From: Alphaproteobacteria bacterium
Lineage (GTDB): Bacteria > Pseudomonadota > Gammaproteobacteria > Burkholderiales > Burkholderiaceae_C
Assembly: GCA_030054175.1 (NCBI GenBank)
Contig: JASGCM010000005.1
Location: 62,001 to 126,000, forward strand
Direction: 5' to 3'
Length of the DNA stretch: 64,000 nt
Shown here: one piece after another, positions 8,788-16,839 of the stretch
Layout: each line of letters begins with the position of its first letter
Position numbering within the stretch: the first letter of the stretch is position 1
Notes under the pieces: generated by a model
The model's database searches: none
The model's input: the letters and a program-made list of their open reading frames with translations, nothing else
What the model was told of the DNA's origin: nothing
Program-made: the position numbers and the translations under genes

Positions 8788-9917
8788 TTCTTGCTGCCCG
8801 CTGCCGGTGTGATGATGCGAACCTTGCCGCCCGGGCGCAGGTTTTGTCGACCATCGAGCACGATGTGGTCTTCGGCTGTGATGCCGGTGACGACCAAGGT
8901 GTTTTTGTGGGCGTAGACGTCTTTGATCGGGTTGGGTTTGACCGTGTTGTCTTCACCCACCACATAGACAAAGCGACCATTGACGGTGGTGACCACCGCC
9001 TCAGGTGGGATCACCAAGGCGTCTTTCAGCACGCCCAACTCGGCGCTGACTTGTACGAACTGGCCAGGCCAGAGGTCACCCTTGGCATTTGCGAAACTGG
9101 CCTTGACGCGGATGGTGCCGCTGGCCGGATCGATGCTGTTGTCGACGAAATACATGTCCCCTTCGAGCACTTGGCTGGTGGCAGGCACCGTGGCTTTGAC
9201 TTTGGCGCGACCGGAAGCGTGGCTGGATTTCAGGCGGGCGTATTGGCTTTCGGGCAAACTGAATTGCACTGCGATGGGGTCGATCTGGGTAATGGTGACT
9301 AAGGCCGCGGTGGCGGGTTGCACCAGGGTGCCGGGGTAGACGTTGATGGCTCCGGTGCGACCCGAGATGGGCGCACGAATCACGTTGTAGCCCAAAGCCA
9401 CTTCTGCGGCGGCCAATGTCGCTTCGTCAGATTTGACCTGGGCCCATTGCGCGTCGCGCTGAGCGGTTGTGGTGTCTAACGAGCCTTGCGAGATGAAGTT
9501 CTGTGCGCGCAATTCGCGAGAACGCGCCAGTTGCCGATCTTGATCCAGGCCCAAGGCGCGGTTGCGAGCAAGAGCCGCACGCAATTTTTCGACGTTTGCC
9601 AAGTCGTTTCGGTCATCCAGAACGAACATGGGTTGACCCTGCTGGACCACCTGGCCTTCCTTGATCAAGACTTCCTTGACCAGATTGGAGATTTGGCTGC
9701 GCACTTCCACGACCTTCAATGGGACTACGCTGCCGTTGACCTCAACCACCAGGGCGGTGTCGGCGACCTTGGCCTGGATGACGGTGACAGCTTGTTCGGT
9801 GGGATTGCTGCGACTTTTGGTTTCTTCGGTTTGGAACAGGCGCCAAAAGATGGCCCCGGCGACTCCGCCGATCAGGGCCAACAGCACGATCCATCGGCCC
9901 GGGTGTTTGATTTTCAT
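8784..9917 (-). CDS. RND efflux periplasmic adaptor subunit (MdtA type)
   Basis: 377-residue membrane-fusion protein with an N-terminal membrane anchor (WIVLLALIGGVAGAIFW, residues ~9-25), a lipoyl-like half motif (VRSQISNLVKEVLIKEGQ), a long helical hairpin (~100-170), the second lipoyl half (VIRAPISGRTG) and beta-barrel/membrane-proximal domains. It bridges the permease to an outer-membrane channel. An AGGAA ribosome site precedes the ATG. First gene of the two-gene leftward operon. No dedicated regulator lies next to it. Confidence 0.92.
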   Translation of the reverse strand: MKIKHPGRWIVLLALIGGVAGAIFWRLFQTEETKSRSNPTEQAVTVIQAKVADTALVVEVNGSVVPLKVVEVRSQISNLVKEVLIKEGQVVQQGQPMFVLDDRNDLANVEKLRAALARNRALGLDQDRQLARSRELRAQNFISQGSLDTTTAQRDAQWAQVKSDEATLAAAEVALGYNVIRAPISGRTGAINVYPGTLVQPATAALVTITQIDPIAVQFSLPESQYARLKSSHASGRAKVKATVPATSQVLEGDMYFVDNSIDPASGTIRVKASFANAKGDLWPGQFVQVSAELGVLKDALVIPPEAVVTTVNGRFVYVVGEDNTVKPNPIKDVYAHKNTLVVTGITAEDHIVLDGRQNLRPGGKVRIITPAAGSKK

Positions 9918-10037
9918 GGGTTCCTTTCTCGTCCGACGATCCGATCCTTATAGATCGCCGTATCACTTGCCGATGCTACTCGGAAAGAGGAGATTTCAAC
10001 AGAGTGAAAACGAGCAATGTAAACAACTGTAAATGCG

Positions 10038-10285
10038 TCAGGCCGACGCAAAAGTCATTCGTACCTTCATGGCCTGCTGGCGGTTGGCTGCCAAATTAAT
10101 AAACGCTTGCTCGAATTGCAGGGGGGACAGGCTGTGACTGATCAGGGGTTTGAGCACCTCAGGTCAGAACGGCAAATCCCTCCAGCGAGCAAGTGCACCC
10201 GCAGTTGACCGGTTTGGGGGCGTCCGGTGGGCCAGTCTTCCACCCGCACGTCCCGGTCGGCGTGGATGACCAGGGCTTGGGGCAT
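10038..10285 (-). pseudogene. idnD: L-idonate 5-dehydrogenase remnant: 5' and 3' ends only
   Basis: The 5' part encodes MPQALVIHADRDVRVEDW... up to GGICRSDL, the start of zinc alcohol dehydrogenases of the idonate 5-dehydrogenase type, with the zinc-ligand Cys region. It then stops at a TGA at 10142-10144. In another frame the last 39 codons encode the normal C-terminus (SLSPLQFEQAFINLAANR, then QQAMKVRM) ending at 10038. About 270 residues between the two ends are gone; the junction is near 10155. The active zinc site and the coenzyme domain are lost. It sits just downstream of a short-chain dehydrogenase remnant, which supports an old idonate/gluconate utilisation operon. Confidence 0.78.
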
Positions 10286-10300
10286 GGGGGGTACCCAGTT

Positions 10301-10414
10301 TCAGAGGGTAGCGGTCACGCAGCCATCGGCATACAGGACATGGCCTTTGACAAATTCAGAGGCCGGGATTTTGCTGATCCAAAGATCATTGGCAATAACC
10401 CTGAGGTGAATCAT
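10301..10414 (-). pseudogene. Short-chain dehydrogenase C-terminal remnant (gluconate 5-dehydrogenase-like)
   Basis: A 37-codon open frame whose last ~21 residues (ASEFVKGHVLYADGC, then VTATL) match the C-terminal end of SDR enzymes such as gluconate 5-dehydrogenase, normally SSFVNGHVLYVDGG. The preceding ~16 residues are not recognised and probably come from beyond the deletion. The Rossmann nucleotide motif and the YxxxK site are absent. The pairing with the idonate dehydrogenase remnant 15 bases downstream supports the identity, but the match is short. Confidence 0.55.
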
Positions 10415-10455
10415 TTCGCCTTGACGATCGACAGGGCTCTGGCAAGATTGTTGGG

Positions 10456-11408
10456 ATGAACAAGATTCTGATTCAACAAGCCACCCTGATCACCATGGAC
10501 CCCCATTGGGGCGGTCTCCCTCAAGGGGATCTGTTGATCGAAGGCGATCGCATCGCCCACATCGCCCCACACATTGAAGCCGGCGACGCGCAACGCATCG
10601 ATGCCCGAGGCATGATCGTTATCCCCGGCCTGGTCAACGCCCACATGCACACTTGGCAGACTGGTTTGCGCGAGGTGGCGGGCAATTGGACGGTGCTGGA
10701 GTACTTCAAAAAGATGCACGCCGGCTTGGCCACCCTGTTCAAGCCCGAGGACATTGAAATGGCCAATCGGGTGGGCGGGTTGAATCAGATCAACTGCGGC
10801 ACCACCACCTTGGTCGATTGGTGTCACAACAACCCGACCCCGGCGCACACCGACGCTGGCATCGATGGATTACAAGCCAGCGGCATCCGTGCGGCGTTTT
10901 TTCACGGCTCTCCAAACCCGATCCCAAGCCGGGGCAAAAGCCGTTTTGGGAGATGCCGCACCCGCGCTCGGAAATCGATCGCTTGCTCAAAACCCGCTTC
11001 AGCACCCGTGATCAGTTGCTGACCTTGGGCATGGCCATTTTGGGGCCACACTATTCCACCTACGAAGTGGCTGTTGAAGACTTCCAATTGGCCCGCGAAA
11101 TGGGCTTGATCGCCATTGAGGGAGCCCGCATGCTGCGCATGCAAGACCGCATCGGTTCATTGACGCCCGGCAAGCAGGCCGACGTGGTGTTGGTGCGCGC
11201 CAGCGACTTGAACATGCAACCCATACACGACCCCGTGACCAGCGTCATCACCCAAACCAGCGTGGGCAATGTCGACACCGTTTTGGTGGCCGGACAAATC
11301 AAGAAACGCCACGGCCAACTGCTGGCCAGCGATGTGGGTGCCATGCAAAACCGTCTGGCCGAATCAGGACAAAGAACCATGCGCGATTTACAAGCCCTGT
11401 TGCATTGA
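10456..11408 (+). pseudogene. ATZ/TRZ-type amidohydrolase, frameshifted and internally deleted
   Basis: The first frame starts at ATG 10456 and shows the amidohydrolase metal motif NAHMHTWQTG (HxH) and a normal N-terminal barrel. Near 10912 one base is missing (SPNP should continue as KPDPKPGQKP), and the correct frame resumes through PFWEMPHPRSEIDRLL. A second lesion follows near 11105-11120: LAREMGLIA runs directly into IEGARMLRM, GSLTPGKQADVV. Related enzymes are ~450-480 residues; here ~315 codons remain, so roughly 150 residues with the later metal-binding His and Asp are missing. Related proteins deaminate or dechlorinate N-heterocycles. Divergent from the idonate remnants. Confidence 0.82.
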
Positions 11409-11500
11409 CCCGATGCCCCAGGCAGCATTTGGCTGCGCACAAGCCCATCAAGGTGGAATAATGAGCCCGTTTTGTTGAACATCATTTCAGGAGGAAAACC

Positions 11501-12034
11501 ATGAGCACACCAGCACCTTCCATCGAGCGCGTCGCCCATGTGGGCGTGTTCGTGTCCGATCTGGATCGTTCGATTGCTTTTTACCGCGATATCCTGGGTT
11601 TGACCGTCACCGATGAAGATCGGGGCCCCGGCCTGATTTTTTTGTCTTCGCACCCTGATGACGAGCACCATGAGATTTTGTTGGCCAGTGGTCGCGATGT
11701 CCCACCCAATGTGAAATTGCTGCAACAAATCGCCTTTCGCTGCTCGCGCCTGAGTGATGTGCTGGGCTACTGGAAGCGCTTCAAAGAAAACAACGTCAAA
11801 ATCATCTACACCATCACCCACGGCAACGCCATCAGCTGCTACTTCAAGGATCCAGATGAGAACATCCTTGAGGTGTACTGGCAGACCGGCCTGAAGGCCC
11901 GTCAAGGTTTCTTGATTGGTTTGGACTTCAACAAGAGTGAAGCCGAATTGATCAGCGAAGTCGAATCCTTGGTGAAAGAGCACGGCGAAAAAGGCGTGAT
12001 CGATTTCAAATTGCTCGAAGAGCAAAACATCTGA
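11501..12034 (+). CDS. VOC-family protein (glyoxalase/extradiol dioxygenase fold)
   Basis: 177-residue vicinal-oxygen-chelate protein. It has a beta-alpha-beta-beta-beta module start (VAHVGVFVSDLDRSIAFYRD), a second-module metal-ligand region (DDEHHEILLA) and the typical end motif FKDPDENILEVYW. Candidate metal ligands are His of AHVGV, His of EHHE and Glu of LEVYW. After that comes a C-terminal helical tail of ~45 residues. The substrate is not known; the family includes glyoxalases, ring-cleavage dioxygenases and resistance proteins. A very strong AGGAGG lies upstream of the ATG. It is intact although genes on both sides are broken. Confidence 0.82.
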   Translation: MSTPAPSIERVAHVGVFVSDLDRSIAFYRDILGLTVTDEDRGPGLIFLSSHPDDEHHEILLASGRDVPPNVKLLQQIAFRCSRLSDVLGYWKRFKENNVKIIYTITHGNAISCYFKDPDENILEVYWQTGLKARQGFLIGLDFNKSEAELISEVESLVKEHGEKGVIDFKLLEEQNI

Positions 12035-12101
12035 TCCTGGTTTTCGCACCTTTCTTTGTGGACGGGTGCGATTTTTCTACACTGTTTCATTTCCATCAGG
12101 C

Positions 12102-12518
12102 ATGACGACCCACAACAACCGACCGCCCAGCTATGAGCCCTTTGGTTGGCACCATTGGCACGCCGATTTTTGGATGTCTTATCAGTTCCGTCGGGGCTTG
12201 GGCGAGACCCAAGAGGGCGGTGGAACCGTCAGCGAAGTCTTTCAGGCCGCCAGCAAAATCATTCCCAATGATTTTGAGAGTTGGTACCGCGAGTGGACGC
12301 ACATTGCCGAGCGCAATGACCGCAGAGGCGATGCTGAAATGACTTCAGGCCATGTGCGCACCGCCATGAATTGCTGGTTGCGTGCTGCGAATTACTTTCG
12401 CGAGGCCGAGTTTTGGCTGAAATCCGATGATCCCAGGCGGTTGGCCGCTTTTGACCGTTGCGAGCAGGCCTCGCACAAATTCATGGCCCAACTGCGTCCC
12501 AGCGCCGAGGTGGTATGA
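12102..12518 (+). pseudogene. Alpha/beta hydrolase N-terminal helical domain only (3' deleted)
   Basis: 139 codons encode a helical, Trp-rich N-terminus (WHADFWMSYQFRRG, AMNCWLRAANYFREAEFWL) like the lid domain that precedes the hydrolase domain in 2,6-dihydropseudooxynicotine-hydrolase-type enzymes. The protein ends after SAEVV, exactly where the catalytic alpha/beta hydrolase domain should begin. The facing dehydrogenase gene also loses its C-terminus here, near 12515-12530, so a single deletion probably removed both 3' ends. The nucleophile elbow and catalytic triad are absent. The family assignment is from general pattern and is moderate. Confidence 0.6.
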
Positions 12519-12519
12519 T

Positions 12520-13253
12520 GGCCAAGTCTTTGGACATGGTGGCGAAGGTCGCAGAAACGTTCTCTTGGTAGTTGTTTTTCACCATCATCGGGCCGCGCAC
12601 CTCGAAAATGCGCGATGTGGCGGCGCTGCCGCACAAGACCTCGTAAATGGTTTCAGGGGGAATGCCCGCCTTCATGCCCAGGGCCATCGCTTCGGCGGTG
12701 GAGACGTTGTGGATGGTCACCAACAGGTTGGCCACGTACTTCATGCGACTTCCATTGCCGAATTCGCCCAAAAAGTGCGAGATGCGTCCCATGGCATGCA
12801 GGGCTGGCTTAAGGCCTTCGTAAGCGGCGAGGTCGCCACTGGCAAAAAAGACCAAATCGCCTTTGGCGGCTTGAGCGCCGGTGCCGCTGACGGGGCAGTC
12901 CAACAGGGTGACGCCACGCTCGGACAAAGCCACGTGCGCCGCGAGTTTGTCATCCAGACCCAAGGTGCAGGTGTCAGCAATCACCATGCCTTTGTGCGGG
13001 CCTCGATCAGACCTTTGGGGCCGGTCATCACGGCGTGAAAGGCCGCTGGAGTGGGCAAAGAGGTGATGACCCAATTGCAATGCTCGGTCACGGCCACAGG
13101 TGAATCCGCGCCGCGCAAGCCTTGGGCTTCGAGTGCGCGTTGGCGTTCGGCGTTGGCGTCGTGACCGACCACCGTGTAGCCCTTGCTCATCAGGTTGCGC
13201 GCATACGCCGAACCCATGATTCCCAACCCAACCACACCGATGGTTTCACTCAT
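12520..13253 (-). pseudogene. 3-hydroxyisobutyrate dehydrogenase-like gene, frameshifted and 3'-truncated
   Basis: Starts at 13253 with the Rossmann motif VGLGIMGSAYARNLMSKG. Around 12996 one base is missing: the first frame ends at EARTKAW, and the correct frame resumes with HKGMVIADTCTLG and LLDCPVSGTGAQAAKGDL (substrate motif), then GSRMKYVANLL with the catalytic Lys. Homology ends at ATFATMSKDL near 12525, about 60 residues short, where the facing hydrolase is also cut. It is a second paralogue of the dehydrogenase at 5.3-5.7 kb, and both lost their 3' ends. It lies downstream of tRNA-Asn, separated by a terminator. Confidence 0.82.
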
Positions 13254-13265
13254 AGTTGACCTACC

Positions 13266-13297
13266 CAAAAAGCAAACTGCCCCAGTATAGGGGCAGT
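13266..13297 (-). terminator. Rho-independent terminator of tRNA-Asn
   Basis: On the minus strand an 8-bp perfect stem (ACTGCCCC / GGGGCAGT) with a 6-base loop is followed by TTTGCTTTTT. It begins about 12 bases after the tRNA 3' end, so it ends the tRNA transcript before the dehydrogenase pseudogene. Confidence 0.75.
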
Positions 13298-13308
13298 GGT
13301 TAAGGTTT

Positions 13309-13384
13309 TGGCTCCCCGACCTGGGCTCGAACCAGGGACCTACGGATTAACAGTCCGGCGCTCTACCGACTGAGCTATCGGGGA
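13309..13384 (-). tRNA. tRNA-Asn (GTT)
   Basis: 76 bases on the minus strand with a full cloverleaf: acceptor TCCCCGA paired with TCGGGGA, the D-arm GCTCAGTCGGTAGAGC, the anticodon loop CTGTTAA with GTT, the T-arm GGTTCGAGCC and an encoded CCA end. The anticodon reads Asn codons. Confidence 0.96.
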
Positions 13385-13555
13385 ATAGACGAATAGTATA
13401 GCGTCTTTTTTGGGGGTTTAGCCACTTCCCTACCATTTTTTTCACCCGCTATCGCATAGGCGAATGACAGGGTGTGGAAAATGTTTCTAACATTCGAAAC
13501 TGACCCTGCAGGCCCCTGGGCCGAGAATACAGAACACGAACACAAAGGATACGCC

Positions 13556-14620
13556 ATGAGCACCGATTTTGTCCGCGTCGGCCACGATGAGTTGCGCGCC
13601 TTCATCGTCCGCGCCTTCGAAGCCGAGGGCTTGCCGCCGTCCGACGCGTTGAAAGTGGCCACCTTGATGGCTGAAGCCGACCTGCAAGGCTCGGACGGAC
13701 ACGGTGTGATCCGCTTGGCGCCTTATATCAAACGCGTCCAGCAAGGCGGCATCAACAAGACGCCCAATATCCGGGTGATTCACGAGCGCGCCGCTTCCGC
13801 CGTGGTGCACGGCGACAACGGCATGGGTCACCTGGTGGTGTCGCACGCGGTTGATTTGGCCATCGCCAAAGCCAAAGAGGCGGGGGTGGCCTGGGTAGGT
13901 TGCCGCTACAGCAACCATGCCGGCCCAGCTTCACTGTACGCCCGTAAACCCTTGGAACACAATATGTTGGGTTTGTACTTCGCCGTCGGCAACGCCAACC
14001 ACTTGCCGCCTTGGGGTGGCATGGACATGCTGTTGTCGACCAATCCGATCGCGGCGGGCGTGCCGGCCGGCGATGAACCCCCGGTGGTGTTGGACATGGC
14101 CACCACCGTGGCGGCCTATGGCAAGGTCAAGGTGAAGGCCAAGCGAGGTGAGATGATGCCCGAGGGCTGGATGATCGACCGCCAGGGCAAGCCCCTGACC
14201 GATCCCAAGCGCGCCGACGAAGGCTTCTTGCTGCCTATCGGCGAGCACAAAGGTTACGGCTTGGCCTTGATGGTGGGCCTCTTGGCCGGTACCTTGAGCG
14301 GTGCCGCCATGGGCAGGGATGTGATCGACTTCAATGCCGATTTCAAAAGCACCACCAATACGGGTCAGGCGATTTTGGTGATCGACTTGAGCGCCTTTGG
14401 TGACCCTGCCGACTTCAAGTCGCGCGTCGACACCCTGGTGCGCGACATTCGTGACAGCGCCAAGTTACCCGGGGTAGATCGCATCTGGTTGCCGGGTGAG
14501 CAAAGTCACGGCAAGCGCCAGCGCTATGTCCAGCAGGGCATCCCGGTGCCGCATGCGGTGATGAAAGACCTTGCGGCCCTGAGCGCCCAGTTGAAGATTG
14601 CGCCTTTGCCGACACTCTGA
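13556..14620 (+). CDS. Ldh2-family malate/L-lactate-type dehydrogenase
   Basis: 354-residue NAD(P)-dependent oxidoreductase of the YlbC/YiaK/ComC family, which reduces or oxidises 2-hydroxyacids such as malate, sulfolactate, ureidoglycolate or diketogulonate. Family segments visible are EADLQGSDGHGVIRL (with the catalytic His), SNHAGPASLYA, STNPIAAGVPAG and GEHKGYGLALMV. Length is normal. Start at ATG 13556 with AAAGGA upstream. It has its own downstream terminator, so it is probably monocistronic. The substrate cannot be decided; the neighbouring Bug receptor hints at a carboxylate. Confidence 0.88.
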   Translation: MSTDFVRVGHDELRAFIVRAFEAEGLPPSDALKVATLMAEADLQGSDGHGVIRLAPYIKRVQQGGINKTPNIRVIHERAASAVVHGDNGMGHLVVSHAVDLAIAKAKEAGVAWVGCRYSNHAGPASLYARKPLEHNMLGLYFAVGNANHLPPWGGMDMLLSTNPIAAGVPAGDEPPVVLDMATTVAAYGKVKVKAKRGEMMPEGWMIDRQGKPLTDPKRADEGFLLPIGEHKGYGLALMVGLLAGTLSGAAMGRDVIDFNADFKSTTNTGQAILVIDLSAFGDPADFKSRVDTLVRDIRDSAKLPGVDRIWLPGEQSHGKRQRYVQQGIPVPHAVMKDLAALSAQLKIAPLPTL

Positions 14621-14641
14621 ATTGGGCTCATCCGACCCGGA

Positions 14642-14667
14642 AAAAAGGCCGCGCGAGCGGCCTTTTT
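14642..14667 (+). terminator. Rho-independent terminator after Ldh2-type gene
   Basis: AAAAAGGCCGC, a GCGA loop, then GCGGCCTTTTT: an 11-bp perfect stem flanked by A and T runs, about 20 bases after the stop. The A/T symmetry lets it act on either strand. Confidence 0.9.
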
Positions 14668-14770
14668 CTTGGCGGTCCATGTATGGTTTGAGTTGACTGA
14701 ATTCGAAATAGATGACAAAACATCAGGGCGGACGCTGACATTCATCAATGTGCGAGATCAAGGAGTTTTC

Positions 14771-15760
14771 ATGGACGATCGATTGAATCAACGCAGGAAA
14801 GTGTTGCGAGCCGCTGGGGCCGCCGCCATGCTTGCGGCGCCCTCTTGGGCCTGGTCACAGGGAGCTTATCCCAATCGACCCATCAAGATATTGGTGCCTT
14901 TCCCACCGGGCAATACCATTGACATCATGGCCCGCATGCTGCAAATCCCCATGGCAGCCTCGCTGGGGCAGAGCATCGTGGTGGAGAACATCGGTGGTGC
15001 GGGTGGACGCATTGGCACGGCGGCCATCGTGCGCGCCAACCCTGACGGTTACACCATTGGCGCAGGCCAGTCGGGGACGCTTTGGGTGCAACCGCACACC
15101 ACCAAAGACCCGTCCTATGACGTCACCAAAGACCTGACCCGCATTGCTTTGACAGTGCGCAACTTCAATGTGCTGGTCAGGAACAACAATACCCCGTTCA
15201 ACAACTTGGCTGAGATGATTGCATGGTCCAGATCGAACCCGGGCAAGTTGACTTATGGTTCCAACGGGGAGGGTGGATTCCCTCACTTGTGGTTCGAGGA
15301 AATGGCCAAGTTGGCGGGCATCAAGTTCACCTATGTCCCCTATAAGGGGGCGGCTCAGGTGGCCACCGACCTGATTTCGGGACAAATCATGGTGGCGGGC
15401 GACGGGGTCTCTGCCATGGTGCCCTATATCAATAACAACCAGATGAAGCTGCTGGCCGTGACCAACGAAGCCAGGGTGAGTCAGTTCCCGGACGCCCCGG
15501 CCATCGCCGAGAGTTTGCCCGGCTTTGCCGCCAACGGTGATTTCGGCTATGTGGGGCCAGCCAAGATGCAACCTGAGCATGTGCGGGTGTTGAACAAGGC
15601 GATCAATGACGCCATCATGTCGTCCGAAGGACAGGCCCGCTTGCCTGGTTAGAGCTTGACCGCCATTGCCCAGCCTCCTGAGTTTTTCGAGCAAGTGTTT
15701 CGCACGCAGTACGAGCGCTTTGGCAACATCATCAAGTCCATTGGCTATCAGCCCAAATGA
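14771..15760 (+). pseudogene. Bug/TctC-type tripartite tricarboxylate receptor with an in-frame stop
   Basis: Periplasmic solute-binding protein of the Bug family with an arginine-containing signal peptide (RRKVLRAAGAAAMLAAPSWAWSQG) and the mature start AYPNRPIKILVPFPPGN. Other family motifs are GGAGGRIG, PDGYTIG and YVPYKGAAQ. The frame stops at a TAG ending at 15652, after residue 293. The same frame then continues without a stop for 35 more codons, giving the normal C-terminus (LTAIAQPPEFFEQV, then IIKSIGYQPK) to 15760. A single base change (for example from TTG or CAG) explains it. The product lacks the last ~36 residues unless the stop is read through. RBS AGGAG is present. Confidence 0.85.
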
Positions 15761-15777
15761 TTGGAGTCCGACCATGG

Positions 15778-15806
15778 AAAAAGGCCGCTGTTGCGGCCTT
15801 TTTTTT
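15778..15806. terminator. Bidirectional Rho-independent terminator between two Bug-receptor genes
   Basis: AAAAAGGCCGC, a TGTT loop, then GCGGCCTTTTTTTT. It sits between the convergent stops at 15760 and 15821 and has A and T runs on both sides, so it can serve both genes. It is nearly identical to the terminator at 14642, with a different loop. Confidence 0.88.
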
Positions 15807-15820
15807 GAACAACACGCCGA

Positions 15821-16807
15821 TCACTCTGGCTTGATGTTTTGTTCTTTGATCACCTTGCCGTAGCGGGCATGCTGGTCTTTTGTTTTGGCCAGGAATTGCT
15901 CGGGGGTGTTGCCCACAGGCACCAAGCCCAGGCCATCAAAGCGCTCTTTGATCTCGGTGTCGGCCAGGCCCTGCAGGGCCGCCTTGTGCAGACGATCAAT
16001 GATGTCTTTGGGCACGCCCGGAGGGGCGGTCAGAGCGAACCAGGTCTCGAACTCGAAGCCTTTGACGCCGCTTTCTTCGAATGTCGGGATGTCGGGGAAC
16101 TGGGGGTGGCGCTTTTTCATTGGCACGCCCAGCAAACGCAATTTGCCGGCCTTGACCAAGGCGGACACAGTGGCGATGCCCTGGAAAGTCACGTCGGCCT
16201 CGGCCGCCGCCGCGCCCTGGGCGGCTTGGCTTGCGCCCTTGTAGGGCACGTGCTTGAGTTTGACGCCGGTGTGCGAAGAGAACATTGCACCAGCAATGTG
16301 CTGAGGGCTACCGATGCCACCCGAGGCGTAGGTGATGGTGTCGGGGGCGGCCTGGGCTGCCGCCACCAATTCACCGATGGTTTTGAATCGTGAGCCCACA
16401 GACACGGCCGCGCTGAATTCAATGGCAGCGGCCAAGGTGATGTAAGTGAAGTCGGTCAGCGGGTTGAAGGGCGTGTTGGGATTGATATTGGGCACCATCG
16501 TGAGGATGCTGTCGTTGAAGCCTCCAATGGTGTAGCCGTCGGGTGCTGCCTTGGTCAGCCTGTCGGCGCCAATGAGGCCAGCTGCGCCCGTGATGTTTTC
16601 AATCACGATCGATTGCCCCAGGGTGGCCGACATTTTTTGTGCCAGCAAGCGTGCAGCCACGTCCACCGCACTGCCCGCAGCCAAGGGAATGATCATGCGG
16701 ATGGGTTTGTTGGGGTAAACGCCCTGGGCCATGACCGGGTGGATGCTGGCCCATCCGGCGGCGGCCCCCAGGGCCAGGATTTGTCGTCGGGAGGGAGAGT
16801 TTTTCAT
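15821..16807 (-). CDS. Bug/TctC-type tripartite tricarboxylate transporter receptor
   Basis: Complete 328-residue periplasmic binding protein. Signal peptide MKNSPSRRQILALGAAAGW up to VMAQG, mature start VYPNKPIRMIIPLAAGS, then IENITGAAGLIG, PDGYTIGG, HVPYKGASQAAQ and the C-terminal ITPEQFL-like segment. These receptors deliver carboxylates to TctAB permeases, often encoded elsewhere. It lies 32 bases downstream of an amidohydrolase on the same strand, so the two are probably co-transcribed, suggesting uptake and hydrolysis or decarboxylation of one substrate. Confidence 0.92.
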   Translation of the reverse strand: MKNSPSRRQILALGAAAGWASIHPVMAQGVYPNKPIRMIIPLAAGSAVDVAARLLAQKMSATLGQSIVIENITGAAGLIGADRLTKAAPDGYTIGGFNDSILTMVPNINPNTPFNPLTDFTYITLAAAIEFSAAVSVGSRFKTIGELVAAAQAAPDTITYASGGIGSPQHIAGAMFSSHTGVKLKHVPYKGASQAAQGAAAAEADVTFQGIATVSALVKAGKLRLLGVPMKKRHPQFPDIPTFEESGVKGFEFETWFALTAPPGVPKDIIDRLHKAALQGLADTEIKERFDGLGLVPVGNTPEQFLAKTKDQHARYGKVIKEQNIKPE

Positions 16808-16839
16808 GATGATGCTTTGGTTTTGAAGGAAAAATCAAA

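Noticed and set aside
10193-10459. Plus-strand frame in the idonate remnant region
   Set aside because: The reverse strand gives clear dehydrogenase pieces; the plus-strand frame has no recognisable motif.
1-15760. Assembly or sequencing error as the sole cause of the broken genes
   Set aside because: Not excluded, but several lesion types (deletions, one-base losses, nonsense) are concentrated in accessory genes while ~31 kb of neighbouring sequence has no frameshift, which fits biology better than random error.
14642-15806. The two similar GGCCGC hairpins as a dispersed repeat family
   Set aside because: Both have A/T flanks and lie right after gene ends; they are ordinary terminators sharing a common stem sequence.
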